The notes under the pieces: model-generated
The model's input: the letters and a program-made list of their open reading frames with translations, nothing else
What the model was told of the DNA's origin: nothing
The model's database searches: none
NCBI GenBank assembly: GCA_035578905.1
Contig: JAQJVL010000158.1
Location: forward strand, 800,501-864,500
DNA length: 64,000 nt
Source of the DNA: Stictocephala bisonia
Taxonomy: Eukaryota; Arthropoda; Insecta; Hemiptera; Membracidae
Direction of reading: 5' to 3'
Part shown: piece by piece, positions 35,892 through 49,257 of the stretch
Layout of the letters: each line of letters opens with the position of its first letter
How positions within the stretch are numbered: the stretch's first letter is position 1
Made by a program: the position numbers and the translations under genes

Positions 35892-36165
35892 ATGTACCAA
35901 CATGTATAATGCTAATTAAAAAACTAATTATCATACATAATAATATTTTTGGATCAGCGTCGAATTATTGTTGTAACCACACCTAAAACTTATTGCAGTA
36001 GAATTTATATTGTCTTGCCTCATATATAACATTGTGATATTCTCAAAATTTTAAGTTAAAAAAGGAGAGCATAATATAGAGAACATTTTTAGTAGTAATT
36101 TTAAATTGTATGTTTATAAATAATATTTTTAATTTTTGGATTATAAAAAATATTTGTGTTTAACA

Positions 36166-36404
36166 TCAAAGGCCATGTTTGAACTTCTGGTGCGCTGTGA
36201 CTGCGCCTTTCTGGTTAGCCTTGTATGGACAGACGGCACACTGGAACAGTGGAGGCTTGCCACACTCGTAACGAAGGTGCTGACAGAGTCCTCGTCGGTA
36301 CTTGTAGTGCCGTCGACACCGAGCACACACATACTTCTGTCCCCCGTCAATCACTGCCACATAGTACATCCAAGCAGGTATACGAGTGCCAGGCTTGCTT
36401 ATAT
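36166..36404 (-). CDS. lola: lola alternative 3' exon 12
   Basis: Lola terminal exon. The acceptor gttgttttcag is followed by AT, then ATA at 36402. It has a long lead of about 25 residues (ISKPGTRIPAWMYYVAVIDG). Finger 1 is CARCRRHYKYRRGLCQH with LRYEC. The linker is GKPPLF. Finger 2 is CAVCPYKANQKGAVTAH with QKFKH, and the protein stops two residues later (GL) at 36166. The leucine of the second helix is valine, a conservative change. The Y-x-x-x-G-L-x-Q-H helix of finger 1 links it to the exons at 43405 and 47422. The two plus-strand frames over it are shadows. Confidence 0.95.
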
Positions 36405-37806
36405 CTGAAAACAACAACAAACTTAAAACAAAATAATCAGTTTCATGGTCCAATCTGTTTAAAACAGTATTTATTTTGATAGAAATTAATTAGCAATTAT
36501 TGTTTGTTATACAGTTTTCCTTTTAGGAGGTCTGCAATTGTATGCATTATTAAGATCCCTAAAACAAAGAGTTGTTATTTTTATAAAGGGAATAAGAATA
36601 AAAATTAAATATTGTTTACAGAATAAATTATGTTTACTGCTTTCTACTATTTTCAAATAGCATTAGTTTCTCATGATAAATTAATTAATGAGTTCTATAT
36701 AATTATTTTATATTATATATTTTTAAATTTGTAATTTGTTATTGCCGTTTTTAAAGTTTTTATTGTACTTAAGGCTGAATCACATTTTTTAAGTAGGTAA
36801 CACACTAGAACATGAATTTAATGTATGCAAAATTCAGTACCTTGAATAATATAACCTCCAATTAAAGGTAATATTATTAACAATAGTTAAATAATAAATG
36901 CTTCACTCAAGAAAGTTATTTTGGTCTTTTAATAATTTTGATTATGCTTATTTATCACAAAAATGCTTGTTTCTATTGTTAGTTTAGATATTTTTGTATT
37001 TTTTTTCACTGAAGAAAATTTATGTATTAACTAGTATAATAATTGTTGCAAAAGCTGGTATGTTATTTATGCCTATTATCTTATTTTAATGTTGATCTTA
37101 TATTTCTATGCATCCTTCAACTACTGAATATTATGCCTATCAAACAGAACTGTCCAAAGCAATATCATTTTTAGGATTACAACTACCAATATTTAAAACT
37201 TTCAAAACACAATCCAAAGAAATAAAATAAGAAATTCATTCGCCACATGCAACCAGCGTACATTCCTTGTGAGCTACTTACGAACATCGGCAGTAAGAAG
37301 TTAATCCAAAGATTATGATTGGTATTAGAACAAAAACTAAAAAAATAAAATAAACAAACAATGGATAGACACACAGAATAAAATGTGTTTTTACCAAATT
37401 TTATCTTGTTAAAATAAATACTGACTTGAATGTTTACCAAAATGGCCGTCCAGAGTCCGGCAGTCAGTCTATGAAGTTACCATTCACGGCTGGATGATGT
37501 TTTTAACACTACTATAAACATTGTGAAAAGAAATTTATTTGTAGTTTGTTTAAAAGTATGATGCACAATGGCACAAAATGTATATTAAATAATGTTTGTT
37601 ATTGTTGGACATGCAGTTGATCTATAAGTATGTATTTAAGTAATGACTGTATTCTGTATTTCATCAGTGAATGCAAATCTCTTTACGAAGAACAGAGCTT
37701 ATGGTGAAAAGTAAGCCTGTTTTCTTTAGGATTAATGTGTCATCAAGAGAGTGCTGTGCTCTGAGTAAAGGAAGTGCGAGAGAGACAGAGACTGTGCGAC
37801 AAAGAC

Positions 37807-37893
37807 AGGTATAGTCAATGCGCTCTCTCTCACATTTAAAGGCTTGAAGGATAAGCTCTCTCTCTCTCACATTTAAAAGCTTGGAGGATAAGA
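37807..37893. repeat. Short imperfect tandem duplication
   Basis: ctctctctcacatttaaagg-cttg-aggataag occurs twice, about 43-44 bases apart, with a (CT)n lead in each. Confidence 0.75.
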
Positions 37894-39863
37894 TGCTCCA
37901 CATGATCTATCGGCCACTTATTAAACTCGCTGTGCATGACATTGAATTTTTTAAATGGGGTCTGCCATTCATATAGAGATTTCTATTGATTGATTTTATT
38001 TTCTATGATAGAAAAATTGTTTAAATAACTAAATAATTAATAATCAATTATTTATCCTATTTCATTGTTCAAAACTGGGTAAAAAGCATATTAATGATTA
38101 AAATTGAATAGAATTCATTATTTTTGATTTTGCAAATATATTGCTTGTATTATTTAATTTGTAACTTTCTCCAATTATAATAAATACTTATTAAATGTAG
38201 TAGCTCTTATTTTTATTTTTATAATATCAGGAAACTCCACTTCATCTGATTGTTTTTCAGTTTGAATATGGTCAAATTATATGCAACTTACATGTATAGT
38301 AAAAAAACCCTCCATAATATTATTTTTTAACCAATTTTTTCATTCATTGGTATTGTTGGAGAAGAAAAACTGTTAGGTAACTTTTCGTGTTTTATACAAT
38401 TTTGATAAAAAACCAGTTTTTAGTTTGTTTTTATCAAAAGTCTTCATTTTAAAAATAAAATTAAAAAATTGTTGTTGAAATGATTACTTTATGAAAAACA
38501 TAAAAAAGTTTACCTACTTTTGTCAAAATAGTAAAAAGAACAATAAAGAAACAAATTTTTCATGAAAAACACAAAACTGTATCTAGCTGCTAAACAAAGT
38601 GGGAATTAAAAAAATATTGTTTACATTTTAATTAAAACTACATATAGAATCTAAAAATGCATAGCTAGCTCAAACTTATTGTTAAAATCTGTAAAATCAT
38701 GCAAATGATGTTATCTACTTACATCATAGAATGGTTGTGTTATAATTTTCGTCAGTCACTATGTTCTATGTATGGATAAAAAAAAAAAAAAAAATTAGAA
38801 AATAGTGAGAAAATGAATTAAATTAATAAAACTGCAAGTTTAAGAAATTCTTTCGATTCTAAGAGGTGTTATAACTCTCTGTAGACATAATTATATGAGT
38901 TTTTTTTTAAAGATATGTGAAAGGTGTGCTTCAGTATCAAAGGTAAATGTAACAAAGCCAACTTAGAGGTGTAACTGAAATTGCTTAGCTATAATTTGTA
39001 TAACAATTTTAAACCATTATACAAGGTGTCATGATGGTTTTTGAGAGATGGGATGGCACATTGGGATCTGCTATTAGAGGTTAAATAATAAAAATAAGGG
39101 TGAAAAAAATGTATAAGAAATGAAAAGCCCATGTTAAAAAGTCACACAACTTTTTTTCAAATTTTGTAATCTTGGCACAGCCGTCTAGGTTGAACATGTT
39201 ATGCGGCAGTCTAGAGTGATATAGAAAATTACAGAGATGGCAGCGCTGACGATTGGACAAAGAGGGAAGATTATAAATTGCTGTAAGAGTGAGAAAGATA
39301 AAAAATGGCGGAGAGAGGTATTGGGTTGGGAGAGGGGTAAATAGCAGACAATCAGCCAGCACTGCATATATGTGGCTTGTTTTGTCTGCTACAGGATGTC
39401 TGACTATTTCCCTATCTCTTTTCACTTCTTAAAGATGTGTATTCATTGATAATAAGCAATATGGCTGAGCAGCAATAACTAGGGATAGTCATATCCTTGT
39501 TCTCTCTAAGGAAAAAATAATTTCCCAGAAATTTATTTATTATTATTCACAATTCGGCCTGGATCCTGTACAGTGTATTATTTCTTTTCATTTCAGCATA
39601 TTCCTTTCACTGTGGTCTTTTGTTTTCTCTCATAGACTACACAATTCAGGTATTATTACATTTGATTTCAGGTTAACTTCACAATCATTTACTGTATTTA
39701 CTGTATTATAAAATACACATTAATTTTAATTAACATAAATTATAATACTTCTAAAGGAAAAACACAACACAAAGTTTTTAAAAATATTTTATTTAGTTAA
39801 AAATGGAGTTTCTCTACATACTACGATAAAGACAAGATAACATCGGTAAGCTAATTACTAAGG

Positions 39864-40191
39864 CAGTGGTTCTCAACCTGGGGGGCGCGCCCCCCTGGGG
39901 GGGGGCGTGAGAGAATTTCAGGGGAGGCGTGAGGGTACAAAGATAAAAATTAAAAAATATATATTTTGTTAAAAAACAAAAACTTTCAAAACCATCAAAT
40001 AAACTTTCGTATTTAAATATATCTGGATTTTTATTTTGCATCCCAGCTTTTGCTAACGTAGAGTTAGCATCGTCAGATTCATAATTTCACTGTTCTAACT
40101 TGAACCAACCAATTATTGACTGGAGGGGAGGCGTGAGCTATCTTCAGTGTTCAAAGGGGGGGCGCCAGTGCTAAAAGGTTGAGAACCGCTG
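39864..40191. mobile_element. Non-autonomous hAT element with 8-bp target duplication
   Basis: The left terminus is CAGTGGTTCTCAACCTGGGG. The right terminus reversed is CAGCGGTTCTCAACCTTTTA. Both are flanked by TACTAAGG (39856-39863 and 40192-40199), the 8-base duplication typical of hAT transposons. The CAGNGGTTCTCAACCT end resembles the SPIN/Charlie group. At 328 bp there is no transposase. The intact ends and duplication suggest a fairly recent insertion. Confidence 0.93.
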
Positions 40192-40411
40192 TACTAAGGC
40201 ATTTAGATGCTACTGTATTTTTCAATTTTGTTTGTAAGTATCTAAAAAACACTATTACTAATTAGAATCATAGAAATATTAAACATACAAGCAAATCAAA
40301 GCAGCTTATATGTCATAGAACGGATGAGGGGATCTTAAATTTGTATTGTTGGGTGAGTTGACACACTCATCATGTGAGCAATAAAAGGGATTATATAAGG
40401 TAACTTTGTAA

Positions 40412-42396
40412 GTGGAGGGATATGTCTTGAATGGAAGCTTGTTTGTCAAGATGAATGAAAGGATGTTTAATAATTGGAAGCTTGTGTCATGATGAATGGA
40501 AGCAAGTGTCATGGATGGAAGCTTGTTTGTCAAGATGAATGAAAGGATGTTTAATGGATGGAAGCTTGTGTCATGATGAATGGAAGCAAGTGTCATGGAT
40601 GGAAGCTTGTTTGTCATGATGAATGGAAGGATGTGTCATGAATGGAAACTTGTTTGTCATGATGAATGAAAGGATGTGTAATGGATGGAAGCTTGTGTCA
40701 TGATGAATGGAAGCAAGTGTCATGGATGGAAGCTTGTTTGTCATGATGAATGGAAGGATGTGTCATGAATGGAAACTTGTTTGTCATGATGAATGAAAGG
40801 ATGTGTCATGAATGGAAGCTTGTGTCATAATGATTGGAGAGATGTGTCATGGATGAAAGCTTGTTTGTAATGATGAATGAAAGGATGTGTCATGAATGAA
40901 GGCTTGTGTAATGATGAATGGAAGGATGTGTCATGAATGGAAACTTGTTTGTCATGATGAATGAAAGGATGTGTCATGAATGGAAACTTGTTTGTCATGA
41001 TGAATGAAATTATGTGTAATGGATGAAGGCTTGTGTCATGATGAATGGAAGGACGTGTCATGAATGGAAACTTGTTTGTCATGATGAATGAAAGGATGTG
41101 TCATGTTTGGAAGCTTGTGTCATAATGATTGGAGAGATGTGTCATGGATGAAAGCTTGTTTGTCATGATGAATGAAAGGATGTGTCATGAATGAAGGCTT
41201 GTGTCATGGTGAATGGACGGATGTTTCATGGATGGAAGCTTGTTTGTCATGATGCATGGAAGGATGTGTCATGAATGGAAACTTGTTTGTCATGATGAAT
41301 GAAAGGATGTGTAATGGATGAAGGCTTGTGTCATGATGAATGGAAGGACGTGTCATGAATGGAAACTTGTTTGTCATGATGAATGAAAGGATGTGTCATG
41401 AATGGAAGCTTGTGTCATAATGATTGGAGAGATGTGTCATGGATGAAAGCTTGTTTGTCATGATGAATGAAAGGATGTGTCATGAATGAAGGCTTGTGTC
41501 ATGCTGAATGGAAGGATATTTCATGAATGGAAACTTGTTTGTCATGATGAATGAAAGGATGTGTCATGAATGAAGGCTTGTGTCATGATGAATGGAAGGA
41601 CGTGTCATGAATGGAAACTTGTTTGTCATGATGAATGAAAGGATGTGTCATGAATGAAGGCTTGTGTCATGATGAATGGAAGCTTGTGTCATGATGAATG
41701 GAAGGATGTGTCATGGATGGAAGCTTGTGTCATGATGAATGGAAGGATGTGTAATGGATGGAAGCTTGTGTCATGATGAATGGAAGGATGTGTCGTGGAT
41801 GGAAGCTTGTGTCATGATGAATGAAAGGATTTGTTTGTCAAGATGAATGAAAGGATGTGTCATGGATGAAGCTTGTGTCATGATGAATGGAAGGATGTGT
41901 CATGGATGGAAGCTTGTTTGTCATGATGAATGGAAGGATGTGTCATGAATGGAAGCTTGTATGTAATGATGAATGAAAGGATGTGTCATGGATGAAGGCT
42001 TGTGTCAAGATGAATGAAAGAATGTGTCATGATGAATGAAAGGATGTGTCATGGATGAAGGCTTGTGTCATGATGAATGGAAGGACGTGTCATGAATGGA
42101 AACTTGTTTGTCATGATGAATGAAAGGATGTGTCATGAATGGAAGCTTGTGTCATAATGATTGGAGAGATGTGTCATGGATGAAAGCTTGTGTCATGATG
42201 AATGGAAGGATGTGTCATGGATGAATGCTTGTATCATGATAAATGGAAGGACGTGTCATGAATGGAAGCTTGTTTGTCATGATGAATGAAAGGATGTGTC
42301 TTGAATTGAAGTTTGTGGGTCATGATGAATGAAAGGATGTGTCTTGAATGCAAGCTTGCATGTAATGATGAATGGAAGGATGTGTCATGAATGGAA
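40412..42396. repeat. 2-kb minisatellite, 41-43 bp unit
   Basis: About 47 copies of a unit like gaatggaagcttgtgtcatgatgaatggaaggatgtgtcat, mixed with a gaaacttgtttgtcatg variant two bases longer. Two adjacent units measured at 40935 and 40978 give 43 bases. Higher-order patterning of the two variants is visible. The predicted frames here (SIHHDTSF-like) are repeat artefacts. Confidence 0.96.
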
Positions 42397-43404
42397 TAGG
42401 TAGGCGGACACATGTTTGTCGCAGGCGTTAGTCAAGTTGTACGTCATGGGGAGGGTTAATTAAACCATATGTAGAGGATCCTAAAGTGAATAATTCAACA
42501 TGAATTATAAAATAAAGTAATAATAAATAAGGTAATAAATAAAGACTTGAAACACAACTCCGAAGCTTAATTAATAAAATCTATATTGTTTTGTGTTTAA
42601 GTTATTTATCCATAGTAAGCTGATTTCTTACTATTCTAGTAATGTATCAAACTATGACATGAGCTTGTTATAGAATTTCCTTTATTATTGTCTAAACAAT
42701 AATAATTGCAATTTCAACCCTGAGAGATACTACAGTATCACTTATTTTTTACAATTCACAACAATTACAAAAAAAACTATTAAATAAGTGTTCATTATCT
42801 TTGTCGCTTACAGCTATAATATGACATTAGCTACCTATTACAAATCAAAAACTAATTTCACCTACCAAAATTACTAAGGCACACAACAAGCATATGAAAA
42901 TACAAAAAAAATTCAAAACATAAAATTCAAAGTAGCTAGCTTTATATTAAATGTTTAAAAACTTAAAATAATAAATTATACAGAAAAGCAATACAAAATA
43001 TATAAAATAAACTAGAAGAATATAACCTCAAAATTCTTATTCATTTTTATTTAAAATTCATTATGTATCTAACTGATAGTTCACATCAAACTTTGATACA
43101 ACAAATAAAAATTAAAAAATTAACCAAACAAACTCAACTAATAAGGTAAAAAAACTGATATTTTAAAAGTATATCATAACTTATTAGTGTAAAATATTAA
43201 AAACTAATCTAAATATAAACTGACTCATACAAAAATCCAATAGAAAGTCATAAAAGTCCTCAAATATGACTTTTGAGATACTGAAGTTCAACAGTGTCAT
43301 ATATCTGTCATGACTGTACCTAGTTGATCCAAAGTATTTAATCAATGGGGTGATATTTTTATTGTGTATCAGTTTGTTTGAAAGATAATTAATTTTACAA
43401 CAAT

Positions 43405-43646
43405 CTAATGTCCTGGGGAATCAGATGATTGATTCTTTGGATGTTGGTTGTGCTTGAACATCATATGTGAATTAAGGCTGGCTTTCTGCTTGGCCGCATA
43501 CGGACATAAGGTGCACTTGAACTGCGGCTCCTTGCCACACTCGTAGCGTTGATGTTGAGACAGGCCACCTTTATACTTATAGCTGCGTCCACAGGAACAC
43601 ACGAAGCGCTGCAGCTTTGCCCCTGCCAACACAACTAGCTTTGAAT
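43405..43646 (-). CDS. lola: lola alternative 3' exon 11
   Basis: Lola terminal exon. The acceptor ctttttttctgaag is followed by AT, then TCA at 43644. The lead is SKLVVLAGAKLQRF. Finger 1 is VCSCGRSYKYKGGLSQH with QRYEC: the first knuckle is C-x-C, as in exons 19 and 22. The linker is GKEPQF. Finger 2 is CTLCPYAAKQKASLNSH with MMFKH. The tail NQHPKNQSSDSPGH is longer and more polar than in most sisters. The stop is at 43405 and AATAAA is about 42 bases downstream (43358-43363). Confidence 0.94.
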
Positions 43647-45003
43647 CTTCAGAAAAAAAGAGAGAAAACAGAACTGTGCAATAAATAAATTAAGGTTAAG
43701 GTTAGTGAGAAAAACTGTCATTGTATAAAATAAAAATATTTTGGTTATGCTTCTTTTATAGTTAGTCATTTTATATCGTTGAAAAAAAAACACGCACTAA
43801 AAACCACAGTTGCTGAATAATTGCTTGTATTTTCATAATTAATATTAATATACAGTAAATTATTTATTGTATTTCAATCAAATATCAAGAGGAAAATGAA
43901 CATGCATTTTACATTTTTTAAATATGCTCATAAATAAATTAATAGATTTTAAAATAGTTAATAACTTAAGAGATTATAATAATTCATGCTTAGAAATCTA
44001 AACTACTATACTACATTGCCCAATTAAAATACAAGTGTTTAAAGTACCATTCTCAAACCAAAGACTGATCTTCTGACTTTGTCATAAAATGTACAACTAG
44101 AAGTGAGTGATACATAGAAACTTATACTTATAAAGAATTAATAGAAATAACTCTTAAATACGTTTATAAAGCATTGGGTATTATTTCTTCGTTCCATTTT
44201 ACTTAACAGATCATAAAAATAAGGTTTTACACAACAAATCAATGCAAAACTTTAAAATGTATATATTCTGCTGAGATCTACCTACTCTATGTAAGACTTA
44301 GGAGTTAAATAAAACACTCACTATTTTGTACTAAACAAAAATGAACAAGGATTTTTTTTCCTTTTCTTTAAACTACTACATGCAACTTTCAGTACTTTCA
44401 CTCATTTTATATGTAAAATAAAATACAATTTTGCTACTACAGAAGTAAAAGCAACAAATTTACTTAAGGGCTATAAGAAGTATAAAAGACTATAAGAAGT
44501 CATGATTATAATAGAACACATTGAATAAAAAGTAAATTTATATTTGACATATATCTACGATAGAGTGAAAAAAGCACAGTATTTGAAGAATTTTAAACAG
44601 TTAAATGCTTTTAGAACAATAAATTTGAAGGAAGAATGTTACAAGATACTTACCGAGGATAGTCGTCTCAATCAATTCCCAAACCTCTCCCCGTTAGACT
44701 GTCTAAGTATGATAATTGCTTCCTGAAAACTTGGAGGAGTAAGTATCAGAAAACCTTTTCATTTTACACTCAAGAGGCTGCAGAGTTGTTGGAGGCTGTC
44801 GGCCATATTGGTTTTAATCCAATAAGAACAATGTTATGTTAAACAGTTATTTTCAAACAGATTTTTTACAAACAAATTGCATTTGATCAAGAGTGAAATT
44901 GGGTGTTGGATTGCTTTGCGAATTCTTAATTAGTTTGATAGGAAAAAATATAAAAAATATTTAGTTTGAAGTTTCTATTTTCACCTATTTTTCAAAACCA
45001 GAA

Positions 45004-45165
45004 GAATGTATTCAAAATAACAAAATCAAACCCAATGTGCAATATGATAACATTTATAATGACATCTCGTACACAACTTTTGGTCAATAAATGATAGAAA
45101 ATATATATTCGCAAATAACATTGTTCTTATGTGATTAAAACCAACATAGCTAACAGCCTTTGCAG
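45004..45165. repeat. Dispersed repeat C, copy 2
   Basis: It matches 7788-7955 in the same orientation, sharing gtattcaaaata, acacaacttttggtcaataa, caaataacattgttcttatg and ttgcagac. The copies are 37 kb apart, so this is a dispersed element of unknown class. Confidence 0.75.
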
Positions 45166-45418
45166 ACTCTTAATGTAAACTTAGCTGCCAAAAAGATGGC
45201 AAGCACCTTTAATGGAACCCATATTTAGTGCCCATATGTCAGTACGTGCTCAGTAGAAATGATCATGTAATCATCTCGTACTTTCATAGATAAATTGATA
45301 ATCTCTTGGAAATTTATTTTAAAAGAATATAATAGTTATGACAGTAATTGTGGTAGTTTTTGAACTAACTACTTTAACATCATTATAATATTTACTTTAT
45401 AACACAAATGTTTTATCT

Positions 45419-45498
45419 TGTTGATCTGTCATGTTGACGTTTCTGTTGATTTGTCATGTTGACATTTCGGTTGATTTGTCATGTTGACGTTTCTGTTA
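45419..45498. repeat. 29-bp tandem repeat, about 3 units
   Basis: gttgatttgtcatgttgacg followed by tttctgt is repeated three times with few changes. A complementary atgacaaatcaatga appears near 45576, so the region may fold. Confidence 0.85.
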
Positions 45499-45857
45499 AT
45501 GAAATCTTTAAGTAAGGTAATTCTTTCATAATTCGGTTTTACCTTTATTACAACTTTATTAACAGAATCATCAACATGACAAATCAATGATACATAAGCA
45601 TATGTTATAAGGTAAATAGTATAAAGATGTCAAAGTAGTTAGTTAAAAAAATACCATATTTTATTTTCACTTCTATCATACAATTACAATGAAAGAAGAT
45701 TTATCTTAGTCAATGTCTCATATTTTCCTTATTATACAAGTATATCATTTCTGTGACTGAGGTGAGTTTTATTCTACGTAGATTAAAATATTATGTAGCA
45801 TTGCAATTGAAAGCAACATAGACAAATGAATCTATTTAAGTACGTCTATAATGACAT

Positions 45858-46017
45858 ACTTGAAGTTGCTAACGTAGTGGTCGAGAGGCTGTCTTTTAGC
45901 TATGGATGGCAAGGTCCAAGGTTCGGATACCCAACTGACCAGTACTTCACTCGTTGAATAAAGTTTACACAAAAGCTTGCAGCCCATGAAAACTGGCGAG
46001 TAAAGTTTAAAAAAATA
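45858..46017 (+). mobile_element. tRNA-derived SINE, family A copy 2
   Basis: A-box-like TAACGTAGTGG, B-box AGGTTCGGATACC, then the body tacttcactcgttgaataaag and gcccatgaaaactggcgagt, ending in an A-rich tail. The body is the same as at 622-803 on the other strand, while the tRNA-like heads differ. No functional cloverleaf is evident. Confidence 0.82.
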
Positions 46018-47421
46018 TCTTTAATTGTTGGCTAAATTTAGTTTATGTTTATACTACAAAGATAGAACATCCATATACACATTTACCTTGGAGCGTTGCA
46101 TTTTGTACTGTTTCTTTGTATAAATAATGCTGAGTGAGAATTAATGTAATACAATATAAAATAGCATTTTGTTTTGCATGGAAGAATGTACAAATGTTGT
46201 TACTAATATTGGTTTGATGGTGCTTTCTATAAATTTATCATAATTGACTGAATAGTTGAGTTTAATTGTGATATAGTTTTGTGTCTTGGATTTGTGTGGT
46301 GAATTTATCTTCCAGATAAGTTTAATGATCTCTCTTGTAATAATTATGCCTACTAATTTAAACATTTAATTTGAAAAACATCATTAACTATGCATTAACA
46401 CTAAGTGACATTTATATACACAGTAATTAAATCTCAAATGATTGATATTAAAGAAATTTTTGTAGAATATATTTGATAATATAAAAGAATGACTTGTATT
46501 TGGATGTAAATAATTTGTATGGTTGGGACGATCAAAGACAATACTGTGCCTGCGGGGAAAACTCCCTCTTAGTTAGCATTAGTTTAACATATTTTTCGTA
46601 AGATTTTAATGATAACTTTATTATCTTAGAAAATATAAATATACAAACTTCAGCTGTGCAGTAGCTGTTGAAATTAACAGTATCAATTATATTTGCAAGA
46701 TTATCTAGAGATAAGTAATTTAGAAGTAGAAATAAATTAGATACTAAAACAAATCCAAGTTCGGCAATATTCAAAAAAATAATGCAAAATAAGCTTTATA
46801 TTTGACTTTTTTTTGCAAAATATAACCATTAACTAAAATAAAATCTTAAAATGTTATAATAGTACAACACTTTTTAGTACTATCCTACTTTACAAAATTA
46901 ATGTATTCAATTTTTATTCAATACTTTTAAGTAAAAAAAATATTTAAATCTAATCTTTACCATTTTATACCTGTTAACAATCATGACTAGTATAGTTAAA
47001 TTTTCTTAGCAAAATATTTAAGAACTAATTGGTCTTCAAAGTTTTTATCATCTGATCTCAACAACAAATATTGCAATACTGTATATAAATTGAACTGCAA
47101 AAAATAAACTGTCACAATTACCATCTTCTAATAAAACAATAAAATAATGTCATGTCAAACTCATTATAACAAAAACAAAAAACTTTCAAAACAAACATTT
47201 TATTTTATATGATTAGTTAAAAAAGAAAATTGTTATAAAGTAAAATTCATAGACAGAACAGTTTTGAAAATCCTTAAAAGTAAATATCTCAAATTACTCG
47301 GAAGTTTTCTGACATGTTGCAGACTGAGGTAAACCATTCGTAATTTTCTTACAATGTAATTTAATAACAACTGTGTGAATACATAATATTTCAAGTCAAT
47401 TAATCTAATTACTAATTAAAT

Positions 47422-47609
47422 TTAAGTTAACTTAGTTTTATGTTTGCAGAACACGTGAGTGGTGAGAGCGACTTTTTGTTTCGCCCTGTAGGGACAGTAT
47501 GGACATGCAAACTGCGGATCTTTACCACACTCGAAGCGTAGGTGCTGTAGTAAACCCTTCCGATACTTGTAGCTGCGACCACAATTCTGGCAGATGTGAC
47601 GCTCAACAA
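47422..47609 (-). CDS. lola: lola alternative 3' exon 10
   Basis: Lola terminal exon with a minimal lead. The acceptor gagctgttttggcag is followed by TT, then GTT at 47607 (VERHI). Finger 1 is CQNCGRSYKYRKGLLQH with LRFEC. The linker is GKDPQF. Finger 2 is CPYCPYRAKQKVALTTH with VFCKH, and the tail is KTKLT before the stop at 47422. All ligands are present. The helix KGLLQH relates it to exons 11 and 12. A second minus-strand frame of similar length is a shadow. Confidence 0.95.
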
Positions 47610-49257
47610 CTGCCAAAACAGCTCAATTAGAGAGTATACAATTCAAAATACAAAACAAAAACTAAACATGTTAGTTTTGGTTGTTAAACGTTTATAACTA
47701 ATATTACACTCCATTTATTGAATCTCCTGTCTTGACTTCAGAACCTTCCTGAAGGAAGTTGTGGAACTACAAGGAGGTTCAATATGCTATGACCAATGGC
47801 ATGACGATACTAACCAGCAGTAACCGTATCAACGCCATAACGCCTTCCTGACTGTCAAACCTCAGTTCTTTAGCTGCCCTATCTGATTACATACTTTTTG
47901 AATATGTGAATTTATGTGCAAGTAAACATTTTAAAATTGCTGATTTTCATATTGTTTTTATTGTCCTAAACATTTTTTTTTTCTATCGTTTATATATTGA
48001 TATAGATTGCCAGACGCAGTGCACTCTAGGCATGAGAGCTTCACTCACTTAGTTGGGAGATTCATTAAATTGAGTATAATTCTATTACGTTATTTGAAAA
48101 ATTATTTTCGTTTATATATTTACATAATTTCAATAATTAATTAAATGATTATTTCAAATTATTAAATTTTCAATAAAAACCAATAAATTATAATTTCAAC
48201 AAGGCCTTTCGCCAGCAAAGCTGTTTTATAATCATAATTTATAGATTTTTATTGAAAATTTAATAACTTGAATATATTTAATTAACTAATATCAGCTCAA
48301 TCTCAAATTCACTAACTAAATGATTAATAATATAATTAATATTATTTCTAATTATAAATATAGAAAAAACATGGAAAAAAATTATTATATACTATGGTAA
48401 AGTACTGTCAAGCTTTTCCTTGATGGAAAGTTGCAAATGTATTTTTGCTGAGCGAAACTGTTTATAATAAGCGAAATTCAAATAAATTAATTTTGTAAAT
48501 AAGAAAAAACATCATACTTCTACTGGATTAACGTTATTTGAAACAACAAGTATTTTTACGTTTCAGTAGCTGAAGTTGCAGGTTGTGGGAACGGCGACTA
48601 AAAACATTATTTTACTTAACATATTGTATATGCACCTAACTGGATTGTAAACTTATTCAACGTACTAAAACTATGAAATTATTATTTTTTTATCTGGAAC
48701 ACATCATCATGATAACTACAATGAGTAACTTTTTATATCAAATATATATTGTAAAACAAACGTTGTTTACTACATTTTATTGTAAAACTTCGTTCCATGA
48801 TTTCTTTGATAAACATTTTCTTCGTGCTCCTTACTCCAACTACTTGTCTTATGCTGTTGCATAAGAAAACGTACATATTACTTAGTAATCTGATTTAATT
48901 TGCTTAAACTCCAATATAATATATAACAAAAGCATTACGAAGTAGGCTATAATTATATCATTCTAACATTTTTTTAAACTTATAAAATCACCAGAGTTAA
49001 AAATACTTATTAAAGTTATAGACTGTTTGACAGGTTAAAAATATGTTGATTTCTGCGTAATGGCTCACTGCTTTGATTCTGGAAAGACAAGGTCGTATAA
49101 TTTGATTCCTTAATACTGTACCCAGCAAACAAGTAAATTATTTTGGTAGATTTAATTTATAATATCTACATTATTAACCTGAAATTGATGAAACAGAGAG
49201 GATTCAAAAATTAATTCATTAATAATTTTAATACTCTTTTAAAAATATATTACAATT
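47610..49257. other. AT-rich spacer, exon 10 to 9
   Basis: It contains an inverted repeat at 48162-48262. A less AT-rich block at 47730-47890 (aaccttcctgaaggaagttg onward) is not recognised. Nothing else was found. Confidence 0.45.
48162..48262. repeat. Inverted repeat (MITE-like)
   Basis: ttattaaattttcaataaaa... and its near complement ...tttttattgaaaatttaata frame a centre with aaggcctttcgccagcaaag. Arms are about 35 bases with some mismatches. Confidence 0.75.

Larger units (their letters stand above)
30675..36165. other. 5.5-kb exon-free stretch, exon 13 to 12
   Basis: It contains a 149-bp palindrome (31888-32036), a degenerate LINE (32210-33460), a 36-bp minisatellite (34680-34835) and a palindromic tandem element (35535-35891). 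No zinc-finger exon is seen. Confidence 0.6.
36405..43404. other. 7-kb exon-free stretch, exon 12 to 11
   Basis: It contains a tandem duplication near 37807-37893, a hAT element (39864-40191) and a 2-kb minisatellite (40412-42396). Between 36500-37780 and 38000-39800 and again at 42400-43400 I see AT-rich sequence only. Confidence 0.55.
43647..47421. other. AT-rich spacer, exon 11 to 10
   Basis: It contains dispersed repeat C copy 2, a 29-bp triplication and a SINE, listed separately. A 60-codon plus-strand frame at 44544 matches nothing I know. The rest is AT-rich. Confidence 0.5.

Noticed and set aside
40306..41082. Minus-strand frames with SIHHDTSF-like text
   Set aside because: Translations of the 41-43 bp minisatellite.
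44544..44726. 60-codon plus-strand frame
   Set aside because: No recognisable domain, splice context or repeat support.
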